A stretch of DNA of 64,000 bases from Cloacibacterium sp964530915 (GTDB lineage Bacteria > Bacteroidota > Bacteroidia > Flavobacteriales > Weeksellaceae): contig CAZHCK010000001.1 in the NCBI GenBank assembly GCA_964530915.1, positions 7,942 through 71,941 on the forward strand. Reading direction: 5' to 3'. Position 1 is the stretch's first letter. Every line of letters starts with the position of its first letter. A program made the translations under genes and the position numbers. Of this stretch, positions 23,062 to 30,506 are shown piece after piece. The notes under the pieces are model-generated. The model searched no databases. It was not told the DNA's origin and saw nothing but the letters and a program-made list of their open reading frames with translations.

Positions 23062-23826
23062 ATGAAGTTGAAATTTCTAGGAACTGGTACTTCACAAGGC
23101 ATTCCCGTGATTGGATCTACTCATCCTGTTTGTTTATCTACGAATCCTAAAGACAAAAGACTAAGGTCATCTGTCATGATTACGGATGATGAAAAAAAGA
23201 TTCTTATTGATTGTGGTCCAGATTTTCGTCAACAAATGCTCACCAACCAAGAAAGCAATGTAGACGCCTTATTAATTACGCATGAACATAATGACCATGT
23301 TATTGGTTTAGATGATTTACGCCCCATTATTTTCCAAAAAAGAAAAGATATTTCTATTTATTGCTTGCCAAGAGTAGGAAAAGAGATTCAAAATAGGTTT
23401 CCGTATGCTTTTACAGAAGATAAATATCCAGGCGCTCCGAGTTTTGAAATCACAGAAATAGGAAACGAACCATTTATTATAGAAAACACAGAAATTATAC
23501 CTATTCAAGTGATACATTATAAACTCCCGATTTTAGGTTATAAGTTCAAAAACCTCGCTTATATTACTGATGCAAGTTTCATTTCCGAAGAAGAGCAAGA
23601 AAAATTAAAAAATTTAGACGTTCTTATTATTAACTGTTTAAGAAAAGATGAACCACATGTTGCACATTATATATTACCAGAAATTCTAGAATTGGTAGAA
23701 AAACTACAACCCAAAACTACATACCTTACTCATATTAGCAATAGATTTGGTTTCCATGATGAGATAGAAGCGATGACACCCGCGAATGTTCATCCTGCGT
23801 ATGATGGACTAGAAATAGAGTTTTAA
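23062..23826 (+). CDS. MBL-fold metallohydrolase, PhnP/RNase Z-like
   Basis: 254 residues with the metallo-beta-lactamase fold. G-T-G-T-S-Q-G-I-P (7-15) opens the domain. Metal ligands lie in T-H-E-H-N-D-H (about 73-79), a middle H in I-P-I-Q-V-I-H-Y, D in Y-I-T-D-A near 172, and a late H in Y-L-T-H-I-S. The cysteine between G-S and L-S-T near residue 23 resembles the PhnP-type phosphodiesterase group rather than tRNase Z proper. A role in cleaving cyclic phosphodiesters is plausible but unproven. It precedes the tRNA-Leu gene. Confidence 0.88.
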   Translation: MKLKFLGTGTSQGIPVIGSTHPVCLSTNPKDKRLRSSVMITDDEKKILIDCGPDFRQQMLTNQESNVDALLITHEHNDHVIGLDDLRPIIFQKRKDISIYCLPRVGKEIQNRFPYAFTEDKYPGAPSFEITEIGNEPFIIENTEIIPIQVIHYKLPILGYKFKNLAYITDASFISEEEQEKLKNLDVLIINCLRKDEPHVAHYILPEILELVEKLQPKTTYLTHISNRFGFHDEIEAMTPANVHPAYDGLEIEF

Positions 23827-23871
23827 GAAAATATTTTCTTAAAATTTTCTTTTTTTACATTAAAATTATTT

Positions 23872-23879
23872 TATATTTG
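23872..23879 (+). promoter_or_regulatory. -7 element (TATATTTG) of tRNA-Leu
   Basis: A perfect TAnnTTTG followed by CACC, 18 bases before the tRNA. The HU gene has the same TATATTTGCAC string. Confidence 0.6.
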
Positions 23880-23896
23880 CACCACCAATTTTTAAT

Positions 23897-23978
23897 GCCC
23901 AGTTGGCGGAATTGGTAGACGCGCTAGACTCAAACTCTAGTATCGAAAGATGTGCCGGTTCGATTCCGGCACTGGGTA
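23897..23978 (+). tRNA. tRNA-Leu (CAA)
   Basis: An 82-base class II tRNA. The acceptor stem GCCCAGT/ACTGGGT has a G-U first pair and discriminator A. The anticodon arm is CTAGA-CTCAAAC-TCTAG, giving anticodon CAA, which reads UUG. A long variable arm (TATCGAAAGATG region) and T arm GCCGG-TTCGATT-CCGGC are present. CCA is not encoded. A terminator follows. Confidence 0.95.
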
Positions 23979-23981
23979 CAA

Positions 23982-24018
23982 AAAGAGAACTCTTTAACAG
24001 AGTTCTCTTTTTTTTTGG
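23982..24018 (+). terminator. Terminator of tRNA-Leu
   Basis: AAAGAGAACTCT / AGAGTTCTCTTT with a five-base loop and a run of T. Confidence 0.88.
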
Positions 24019-24226
24019 TAATAATTCATTATTTATTGGCAATTTTCAAATAATCCTTAAAGGTCCTTTAGTTTCTTTATAAATTTAACATTCAACAATC
24101 CTTAATAGTATGACAACAATCAGTTTTACAGCTAATTTTATTATGAATTTCATAAGAATATTAGCCAATTGACAAATATCATATAAATATTTTAGAAAAT
24201 TTTAGGAATTATTTAAAATTTAAACA

Positions 24227-24234
24227 TACCTTTG
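24227..24234 (+). promoter_or_regulatory. -7 element (TACCTTTG) of the YceI-porin pair
   Basis: A perfect TAnnTTTG about 51 bases before the ATG of the YceI gene. Apart from this and a short TTAAAGG/CCTTTAG dyad near 24056, the 266 bases between the tRNA terminator and the gene show nothing firm. Confidence 0.5.
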
Positions 24235-24284
24235 TCATGTAAAAATTCAATAATTCATAAATAAAATTATAAAAAATAAAAAAT

Positions 24285-24821
24285 ATGAAAAATTTAGCTA
24301 AAACAATTAATCGCGTTTTTATCTTACTTTCCCTTTTAACAGTAGCTGTATTTTATGCACAAAGCATTACTGGAAAATCTTTTAAAGTTGCGGTAAACGG
24401 AACTTCTCCAATGCACGATTGGACAATGACTTCTACATCTGCAGTATTCACTGGTACTGTAAATGGTAATGCTATTACTAATGTAAAATTTGTAATGGCT
24501 AGCAAAAACCTAAAAAGTGAAAAAGGTAAAATGATGGACAACAAAGCTTACAAAGCTTTAAAAGCAGACGCAAATCCTAACATTACTTTCACTGCTGCTT
24601 CTCTACCTGTAGGAAAAAGCAACGTAGCGGGTAAATTAACAATCGCAGGTGTTACTAGAAATGTTAACATTACTGTAAACGTAGAGAAAAATGGTAATTC
24701 TTATAAAATTACTGGGTCTGAAAGCTTAAAAATGTCTGAATACGGTATGGAAACTCCAGGTTTCTTAGGTGTAACTACAGGTGACGCTGTTACAGTAAAC
24801 GTAAATATCGTAGCGAACTAA
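24285..24821 (+). CDS. YceI family periplasmic protein
   Basis: 178 residues with a signal peptide ending A-V-F-Y-A-Q (about residue 25). The YceI beta-barrel pattern is clear: M-H-D-W-T-M near 44-49, F-V-M-A-S-K-N-L-K-S-E-K-G-K-M-M-D-N near 68-85, F-T-A-A-S-L-P near 100 and G-K-L-T-I-A-G-V-T-R near 113. It is followed after 34 bases by a porin-like gene with the same strongly biased codon use (ACT, GGT, AAC, TCT), which suggests high expression of both. Such YceI-porin pairs may handle a lipophilic or small periplasmic substrate; the ligand is unknown. Confidence 0.9.
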   Translation: MKNLAKTINRVFILLSLLTVAVFYAQSITGKSFKVAVNGTSPMHDWTMTSTSAVFTGTVNGNAITNVKFVMASKNLKSEKGKMMDNKAYKALKADANPNITFTAASLPVGKSNVAGKLTIAGVTRNVNITVNVEKNGNSYKITGSESLKMSEYGMETPGFLGVTTGDAVTVNVNIVAN

Positions 24822-24855
24822 TAATAAATATGAATAACAATTAAATAAAAAAAGT

Positions 24856-26157
24856 ATGAAAACTTTATGGATTAAAGCCGCTGTTCTTTCAACTGTATTA
24901 ACAAGCACAGCTTTCTATGCGCAAGAATCTGATATGAGAGATTATCTTGCACCTGAAAAAACTACAAGAAACGTATTCGAAGACCCTAAAGTAGAAGCTC
25001 CTGAATACAATGGAGTGAAAGTAAGCATTGGTGGTGATTTCGCATTACAATTCCAATCTCTAGACCACAGCACAAAAGGAACTACCGCTGCTCCTCTTGT
25101 AACTATGGGATCTGACTTTAACTTACCAACTGCTAACTTAGACATTAATGCTTATTTAGCTAAAGGTGTTAAAATGCACTTAAGAACTTATCTTTCTGCA
25201 AGACACCATAACGAAGCATGGGTAAAAGGTGGTTACATTCAAATTGATAACTTAGATTTCATTTCTCAAGGATTCTTAGGTGGTCTTATGAAAAATGCTA
25301 GAGTTAAAATCGGTATGGATGAATTAAACTATGGTGACTCTCACTTCAGAAGAACTGATAACGCTGAAGCGATTAACAACCCATTCGTAGAAAATAACAT
25401 CATGGACTCTTTCACCACTCAAGCTTTCGGTGAAGTTTATTACTACACTAATGGATTCATGGGTATGGTTGGTGCATCTAACGGTAAATTAAACCAATCT
25501 GCTGTAAAAGGAACAAGTGATAACGCTCCTTCTATCTATGCAAAACTTGCTTATGACAAACAACTTAGCGAAGATTTAAGATTCAGACTTTCTGGTTCAG
25601 TAATCAAAACTAACGGTTTAAATACTAACGGTAAATTATTTGGTGATGACAGAGCTGGTTCTAGATACTATTATGTATTATTAACTACAGCTGATGCTAT
25701 GGGAACTTCTAACCCTTCAACTGGTAGATTTAACCCTGGTTTCCAAGAATTAACTGCTTTCCAAATTAACCCATTCGTTAAATATCAAGGTTTAGAATTC
25801 TTCGGTACTTACGAACATGTTTCAGGTAACAAAATTGTAAACGCTACTACTAAGAGAGATTCTGATGGTTCTTACAACCAAATCGTAGCTGAATTACTTT
25901 ACAGATTCGGTGGAAAAGAACAATTCTATGTAGGTACTAAATATAACACTGTAAGTGGTAAAGATTATGACGGTGCTGCTGAAAGAAAAATCGATCGTTT
26001 CAACTTAGCTGGTGGTTGGTTCATGACTAAAAACATTATGGCTAAATTAGAATACGTAAACCAAACTTACGATAAGAGTGCAGCTTGGGGTACAACTTCA
26101 GCACTTTACGGAGGTAAATTTAACGGTGTAGTTTTCGAAGCTACAATTGGATTCTAA
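24856..26157 (+). CDS. Outer-membrane porin-like beta-barrel protein
   Basis: 433 residues with a signal peptide (A-F-Y-A-Q near residue 23). The mature chain alternates polar and aromatic residues in many predicted strands and ends with F-E-A-T-I-G-F, a terminal-Phe beta signal for the Bam complex. A segment Y-L-S-A-R-H-H-N-E near 113-121 and the G-D-S-H-F-R-R-T-D-N-A-E region near 157-168 resemble strand-loop parts of carbohydrate- or phosphate-selective porins, but specificity cannot be read. Strong codon bias suggests abundance. A terminator follows, so YceI and porin form a two-gene unit. Confidence 0.82.
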   Translation: MKTLWIKAAVLSTVLTSTAFYAQESDMRDYLAPEKTTRNVFEDPKVEAPEYNGVKVSIGGDFALQFQSLDHSTKGTTAAPLVTMGSDFNLPTANLDINAYLAKGVKMHLRTYLSARHHNEAWVKGGYIQIDNLDFISQGFLGGLMKNARVKIGMDELNYGDSHFRRTDNAEAINNPFVENNIMDSFTTQAFGEVYYYTNGFMGMVGASNGKLNQSAVKGTSDNAPSIYAKLAYDKQLSEDLRFRLSGSVIKTNGLNTNGKLFGDDRAGSRYYYVLLTTADAMGTSNPSTGRFNPGFQELTAFQINPFVKYQGLEFFGTYEHVSGNKIVNATTKRDSDGSYNQIVAELLYRFGGKEQFYVGTKYNTVSGKDYDGAAERKIDRFNLAGGWFMTKNIMAKLEYVNQTYDKSAAWGTTSALYGGKFNGVVFEATIGF

Positions 26158-26185
26158 TAATCTAAAATCGAAATATTGAAGAAAG

Positions 26186-26212
26186 AAAGGGGCATCTATT
26201 GCCCCTTTTTTA
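26186..26212 (+). terminator. Terminator after the porin gene
   Basis: AAAGGGGC / GCCCCTTT with a seven-base loop and T-run. Confidence 0.88.
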
Positions 26213-26287
26213 ATGATAAAAATCAAAAATTTTCAACTGTATTTTTTCGTAATTTTATAGTATAAAAACAACTTAAAAATTATAAAA

Positions 26288-26821
26288 ATGAAAACGCTAT
26301 CTACAGTGCTTAAAACAGCGGTTTTGTTATTATCTCTCAACGTATCAGCACAAGAAAAAACTTCTTCCGTAAGCATTAATGGCACTACAAATGTCAATAC
26401 TTTTAAATGTGTAAATAACAGTTTCCATCAGCTTGTTCCATTATCACTTAACCATTCTAGTGATAACAAATTTGCAGAAACTTCCATCAATCTTATTGTA
26501 AAAGATTTCGATTGTAGAAACAGAATCATGACGAATGATTTTAGAGATATTATTCACGCAGAAAAATATCCTTTTCTAAACATCACTTTTTTATCTTTAG
26601 ACAAAAAAGACCATAACACTTACAAAGCTTTTGTACAAGTAAAAATGATGAATAAAGTAAAAAAATATTCTTTAGACCTTGTTTTAAAGGATTCAGCTTT
26701 AGTAGGAAACAAAACCCTTCGTTTTAGCGAGTTTGATATTGTTCCACCTAAGAAATTTGGCGGAATGGTAAGTGTAAAAGATGACTTAAACTTAGCAGTA
26801 AGTCTTAAAGTAAAAGACTAA
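26288..26821 (+). CDS. Divergent YceI-like secreted protein
   Basis: 177 residues with a signal peptide (L-N-V-S-A-Q near 22). The mature part follows YceI topology (I-N-G-T-T-N-V-N-T-F near 30-39; I-V-K-D-F-D-C-R-N-R-I-M-T-N-D-F near 72-87; A-E-K-Y-P-F-L-N-I-T-F near 91-101) but lacks several consensus positions and has cysteines at two sites (K-C-V and F-D-C), so a disulfide is possible. It is transcribed separately from the YceI-porin pair. It probably binds a small lipophilic molecule, by analogy only. Confidence 0.8.
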   Translation: MKTLSTVLKTAVLLLSLNVSAQEKTSSVSINGTTNVNTFKCVNNSFHQLVPLSLNHSSDNKFAETSINLIVKDFDCRNRIMTNDFRDIIHAEKYPFLNITFLSLDKKDHNTYKAFVQVKMMNKVKKYSLDLVLKDSALVGNKTLRFSEFDIVPPKKFGGMVSVKDDLNLAVSLKVKD

Positions 26822-26896
26822 ATATTAATTTTTCTTAACATAAGCGCATGAAAATGATTTATTTCTTAATTTTAGAATACACAAATCACTTATCCC

Positions 26897-26983
26897 ATGC
26901 ACAAAAAACAAACACACTCCAAAAGATTTAAAGTAAGAATTAAATTTCCACCGAAAAGAATTCAGAAAAATTATAAAAATTGA
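26897..26983 (+). CDS. Tiny very basic ORF, 28 residues
   Basis: Begins M-H-K-K-Q-T-H-S-K-R-F-K-V-R-I-K-F and has about 13 basic residues and no acidic ones. Its stop codon lies at the foot of a 16-base perfect hairpin. That arrangement suggests a defined short transcript rather than noise. It could be a ribosome- or nucleic-acid-binding microprotein. No family is recognised. Confidence 0.4.
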   Translation: MHKKQTHSKRFKVRIKFPPKRIQKNYKN

Positions 26984-27023
26984 TTTTTTGATTGAGACAC
27001 ACGCTCTTCAAAAAATCAATTTT
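26976..27023. terminator. Long hairpin terminator after the tiny ORF
   Basis: Perfect 16-base arms (AAAATTGATTTTTTGA and its inverse) with a 16-base loop. A T-rich tract follows on the plus strand; it may also serve the convergent gene at 27053. Confidence 0.75.
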
Positions 27024-27052
27024 CTTTTATAGACAATTCTAAAACAGTTGAT

Positions 27053-27733
27053 TTAATTCTGATAATGCTGAAATATTCCTTTATCAGAAGCCGTCCAAAA
27101 TGCGGCTTTTTGCCCCGAAATTTTCAGAGCTTCATTCGTCCAAGTATTGCAGGTAAATAAGAAACTATAACTACCTTTTGCTTCGTAAAAGGAATCATTT
27201 TTACCATAAACTGCTTTCGTTTGAATGTTGATGTAATTTCCTTCAGCATTTTTATCCATAGCATCATCAATAAACTTTATCAATTTCTGATATTGCGCTG
27301 AAGTCATCTCTAATTTCTTACAATCTTCCCCTAGCTTCATTTCCTTATAAAAAGTAGTATGAATCGCACTATTTCCTAACCAAAAAGCTGCTTTGAAAGC
27401 CGTAGAAAATTTTAAATCTGCCCAAGTTGGCGTATCCAGATAAAATCCTTTATCTCCCCAACCAATCGCGATGTATCTCAAAGTAGAATCTTTGGCAACC
27501 GTATCTTCGTAAGGAAATTTCTGACTCCAGTCTATTTCTTTTGATTTTACAGGGAAAACCAAATCCGTATGAACTCCATTGGTCAAAATATATGCTTCTA
27601 CATTTTTGGGTTCACTGGTTTTTTCCGCAGGAATTTCTATAAAAGGTAATAAATATGCGCTCAACAAATACAAAGCTACCAATCCAACAGTAGAAACAAC
27701 GGTTTTCAATAAAATTTTAAAGAATTTCTTCAT
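27053..27733 (-). CDS. TIGR02117/DUF2459 family protein
   Basis: 226 residues with one N-terminal membrane segment (about 8-32). Conserved landmarks are T-N-G-V-H-T-D-L-V-F-P near 51-61, I-A-I-G-W-G-D-K-G-F-Y near 88-98, and the C-terminal F-L-F-T-C-N-T-W-T-N-E-A-L-K near 193-206. The Cys and N-T-W-T-N motif is the family mark. Family members occur widely in Bacteroidota and Proteobacteria without a proven function. The conserved His and Cys could make a papain-like active site, which is an inference. It is monocistronic and convergent with the YceI region. Confidence 0.85.
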   Translation of the reverse strand: MKKFFKILLKTVVSTVGLVALYLLSAYLLPFIEIPAEKTSEPKNVEAYILTNGVHTDLVFPVKSKEIDWSQKFPYEDTVAKDSTLRYIAIGWGDKGFYLDTPTWADLKFSTAFKAAFWLGNSAIHTTFYKEMKLGEDCKKLEMTSAQYQKLIKFIDDAMDKNAEGNYINIQTKAVYGKNDSFYEAKGSYSFLFTCNTWTNEALKISGQKAAFWTASDKGIFQHYQN

Positions 27734-27828
27734 GATATTTTTTTCTCGAAGATAAAGGTAAGCGAAAAATTAAAATTGTAAATGCTCCGAAAAAGCTTTG
27801 TAAAAAATTATTTCTTATTTTACAAAAC

Positions 27829-28764
27829 TTACAAAGAATGATCATTCAAGAAGTTAATATTACGCATCAATCCAGAAAACTTGGTTCTTTTGACCGCAGA
27901 TTTTTTAAAAATTTCAGAAAAGAGTTCTTGAGTAAGTTCCTTCCATTCGTTTTTTCTAAAATTCAATTTTTGGAAATTAGGTGCAAATTTTTCCTGCAAA
28001 GTAGGTGCAGAAAATCGGTTCCACGGACAAACATCTTGACAAACATCACAACCAAAAATCCAATCATCCATTTTTCCGTTAAAATAATCTGGAATTTCAT
28101 TTTTCAACTCAATCGTAGCGTAAGAAATACACTTGCTTCCATCTACTATTCTATCCGAAACAATTGCTTGAGTAGGACAAGCATCTATACACGCTCTGCA
28201 ACTCCCGCAATGATCTGTAACCGCCAAATCATACTCTAGCTCTAAATCACAAATAATTTCTGCTAAAAAATAAAAAGAACCATGCTTTTTGGTAATCAAA
28301 TTCGCATTTTTCCCAACCCAACCTAAACCAGATTTTCTAGCCCAAGCTTTTTCTAGAACAGGAGCAGAATCTACAAAAACTCTGAAACCAAAGTCACCAA
28401 TTTCTTCCTGCAGCTCAGTCACCATTCCTTTTAAAATATCTTTAATGACTTCATGGTAATCTTCTCCGTAGGCATATTTAGAAATTTTGAAATTATTGAT
28501 TTCATCTATTTTTACTTTAGGAAAATAATTATAAGAAAGCGAAATGACAGATTTTGCACCATCTACCAAAAGTGTAGGATTCAACCTTTTGTCGAAATGA
28601 TTTTCCATGTATTTCATTTCGCCGTGATAGCCTTTATTAAGCCATGCTTCAAGCCGTGGCGCTTCCTCTTCCAAAAATTCTGCTTTAGAAATTCCACAAG
28701 ATTGAAACCCGAATTTTTCGGCTTTTTGCTTAATTATTTTGGTATGATTTATAGTCTGTAACAT
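27829..28764 (-). CDS. queG: Epoxyqueuosine reductase
   Basis: The last step of queuosine synthesis, reducing epoxyqueuosine to queuosine in tRNA wobble position 34. 311 residues: a cobalamin-binding N-terminal part (F-G-F-Q-S-C-G-I near 17-24; R-V-F-V-D-S-A-P-V-L-E-K-A-W-A near 123-137) and two [4Fe-4S] motifs, C-G-S-C-R-A-C-I-D-A-C-P near 184-195 and C-D-V-C-Q-D-V-C-P-W-N near 240-250. It lacks the C-terminal HEAT extension of longer homologues, as in most Bacteroidota. It is divergent from the rhodanese gene. Confidence 0.95.
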   Translation of the reverse strand: MLQTINHTKIIKQKAEKFGFQSCGISKAEFLEEEAPRLEAWLNKGYHGEMKYMENHFDKRLNPTLLVDGAKSVISLSYNYFPKVKIDEINNFKISKYAYGEDYHEVIKDILKGMVTELQEEIGDFGFRVFVDSAPVLEKAWARKSGLGWVGKNANLITKKHGSFYFLAEIICDLELEYDLAVTDHCGSCRACIDACPTQAIVSDRIVDGSKCISYATIELKNEIPDYFNGKMDDWIFGCDVCQDVCPWNRFSAPTLQEKFAPNFQKLNFRKNEWKELTQELFSEIFKKSAVKRTKFSGLMRNINFLNDHSL

Positions 28765-28793
28765 AAATTACAGTGCGAAGTTAAGTTTTTTTC

Positions 28794-28801
28794 TATTTTT
28801 G
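28794..28801 (+). promoter_or_regulatory. -7 element (TATTTTTG) of the rhodanese gene
   Basis: A perfect TAnnTTTG 40 bases before the ATG at 28842, in the divergent region with queG. Confidence 0.45.
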
Positions 28802-28841
28802 CCCTGTAAAAATGAATTAATAATAATTAAAAAAATAAAAA

Positions 28842-29135
28842 ATGACTTTTGAAGAAATTTTAAATTCAGGTGAATATCACTTAATCGACGTAAGACAACC
28901 CGCAGAATTACAGATGGATGGCGCAATAGAAGGCGCTGTAAATATACCTTTAGCAACTATTCCTTTAAGACTAGACGAAATCAAGGAAATGAAAGGCCCA
29001 AAAATCATTTTCTGTAGAAGTGGAGGAAGAAGCGGACAAGCTTGCCAATTTCTAGCTCAAAATGGCTTAGAGAACATCTATAACGGTGGTGGTTTTATGC
29101 AATTACATGCTGCATTAGAGCATTATAAAAAATAA
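28842..29135 (+). CDS. Rhodanese-like sulfurtransferase, single domain
   Basis: 97 residues, one rhodanese domain. L-I-D-V-R-Q-P-A-E-L opens the active side (residues 14-23), A-V-N-I-P-L is at about 32-37, and the catalytic loop C-R-S-G-G-R-S lies near 62-68 with Cys as the persulfide carrier. It would shuttle sulfane sulfur in the cytosol; the acceptor is unknown. It has its own promoter and is followed by two strong hairpins. Confidence 0.92.
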   Translation: MTFEEILNSGEYHLIDVRQPAELQMDGAIEGAVNIPLATIPLRLDEIKEMKGPKIIFCRSGGRSGQACQFLAQNGLENIYNGGGFMQLHAALEHYKK

Positions 29136-29164
29136 TAAATCAGAGTTTTCATATTTTTTTGTAC

Positions 29165-29195
29165 AACCAGCGCTCCCAAATTGGGAGCGCTGGTT
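29165..29195. terminator. First of two hairpins between the rhodanese and nitronate monooxygenase genes
   Basis: 15-base perfect arms (AACCAGCGCTCCCAA and its inverse) separated by a single A, then T-rich sequence. This is unusually GC-rich for this genome. Confidence 0.8.
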
Positions 29196-29206
29196 TTGTT
29201 TTGACG

Positions 29207-29244
29207 AACGCTTTTAGGGTTTAAAACCCTGAAAGCGTTTTTTT
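29207..29244. terminator. Second hairpin between the same genes
   Basis: AACGCTTT / AAAGCGTT enclosing AGGGTTT / AAACCCT, followed by seven T. It can terminate the rhodanese transcript and, on the minus strand, the convergent one. Confidence 0.8.
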
Positions 29245-29260
29245 ATTTCTATCAAAATTT

Positions 29261-30193
29261 TTAAAATTTAGAAAAATCCGCATCCTCAAACTCTTTCAAT
29301 AATTTTTGAAAAACTTGTTCTACCGTTAAAATCTCATCTATTAAAGCAGAAGATTGCCCAATTTCTAACTCACCTTCTTCTAAATCTCCTTCGAACATTC
29401 CACGTTTTGCTCTTCGTTTCCCGAGTTTTTCCTGCAAAGCTTCAATATCTTTTCCTTCTTTGTAAATTTCTTCTAATTCATAGAAAAATTTATTTTTCAC
29501 CAAACGAACTGGCGCCAATTCTTTTAAAGTCAATTGCGTATCACCTTCCTGAGTTTCCACAATTTTTTGTTTCCAATTTTCATGAGCGCTTGCTTCTACG
29601 GTTGCGGCAAATCTGGAACCGATTTGAACAGCATCAGCTCCCAGAATCATCGCAGCTTTCATTTGACTTCCTACCGCAATTCCTCCTGCTGCAATGAGTG
29701 GAATTTCTATATTTCTTCGAACATTGGGAATCAGAGAAAGTGTGGTAGTTTCTTCTCTTCCATTATGTCCTCCTGCTTCAAATCCTTCTGCTACAACTGC
29801 GTCTACTCCTGCTTCTTGGCATTTTTTTGCAAATTTTACAGAAGATACTACATGCGCAACTTTTCTGCCTTCTTTTTTTAGAATTTCAGTATACGTTTTC
29901 GGATTTCCAGCCGATGTAAAAACGATAGGAACTTTTTCTTCTAGAATAATTTGAATAATCTCTTCAATATTAGGATACAACATGGGAACATTTACCCCAA
30001 AAGGTTTGTCCGTAGCGAGTTTACATTTCTGAATATGCTCTCTCAAAACATCTGGATACATGCTTCCTGCGCCAATTAAACCCAATCCACCAGCATTAGA
30101 AACCGCAGCAGCGAGTTTATAACCAGAATGCCAAATCATTCCTCCTTGAATAATGGGATATTTAATATTAAAAAGTTGAGTAATTCTGTTCAT
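29261..30193 (-). CDS. Nitronate monooxygenase / FabK-like flavoprotein
   Basis: 310 residues, a TIM-barrel FMN enzyme. P-I-I-Q-G-G-M-I-W near 13-21 and G-L-G-L-I-G-A-G-S-M near 36-45 form the FMN end, the catalytic-region A-E-G-F-E-A-G-G-H-N-G near 135-145 holds the conserved His, and A-A-G-G-I-A near 168-173 plus L-G-A-D-A-V-Q-I-G-S-R-F near 185-196 bind phosphate. Class members oxidise nitronates or, as FabK, reduce enoyl-ACP; sequence alone does not decide which. It converges on the rhodanese gene through two terminators. Confidence 0.85.
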   Translation of the reverse strand: MNRITQLFNIKYPIIQGGMIWHSGYKLAAAVSNAGGLGLIGAGSMYPDVLREHIQKCKLATDKPFGVNVPMLYPNIEEIIQIILEEKVPIVFTSAGNPKTYTEILKKEGRKVAHVVSSVKFAKKCQEAGVDAVVAEGFEAGGHNGREETTTLSLIPNVRRNIEIPLIAAGGIAVGSQMKAAMILGADAVQIGSRFAATVEASAHENWKQKIVETQEGDTQLTLKELAPVRLVKNKFFYELEEIYKEGKDIEALQEKLGKRRAKRGMFEGDLEEGELEIGQSSALIDEILTVEQVFQKLLKEFEDADFSKF

Positions 30194-30236
30194 GAATTTT
30201 TTTGTTTAAAGATAAGATTTTTTAAAATTAATTATG

Positions 30237-30430
30237 TTCTTTTCCTTGATGAAAAGAACCCAAAATCAAGACTACACTTTCTTCGGCTAAAATTAAAAAT
30301 AAAATCCTAAAATCCCTGAACTCTCTCGTCATACTGACGAGCTCAAACAGCAGTAATTTTTAACGGATTTTATTTTCAATTTCTATACGCCTTCGAAACT
30401 GAGGTCATTAAAAAAAATCTTCGATTTTTA
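30237..30430. repeat. Dispersed ~195-nt structured repeat, copy A
   Basis: Occupies most of the 313-base gap between the nitronate monooxygenase and surA-like genes. Key parts are TTCTTTT...GAAAAGAA, CTTTCTTCGGCTAAA, a long stem AAAAATAAAATCC / GGATTTTATTTT (about 30298-30311 and 30365-30376), an inner hairpin CTCGTCA/TGACGAG, AACTGAGGTCATT, and a closing AAAATCTTCGATTTT. Copy B at 53403-53598 has the same order in the same orientation. No protein frame is convincing. Confidence 0.8.
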
Positions 30431-30460
30431 TTGTTAAAATCTAAATCCATTTAAAATAAA

Positions 30461-30485
30461 AAATCCCGAAAAATTTCGGGATTTT
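30461..30485 (-). terminator. Terminator of the surA-like gene
   Basis: AAATCCCGAAA / TTTCGGGATTT with T-run on the minus strand. Confidence 0.8.
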
Positions 30486-30506
30486 TATAGTTGAAAATTT
30501 CTAAAA

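Noticed and set aside
24110..24172. 20-codon ORF between tRNA-Leu and the YceI gene
   Set aside because: No promoter, no terminator and ordinary composition; most likely chance.
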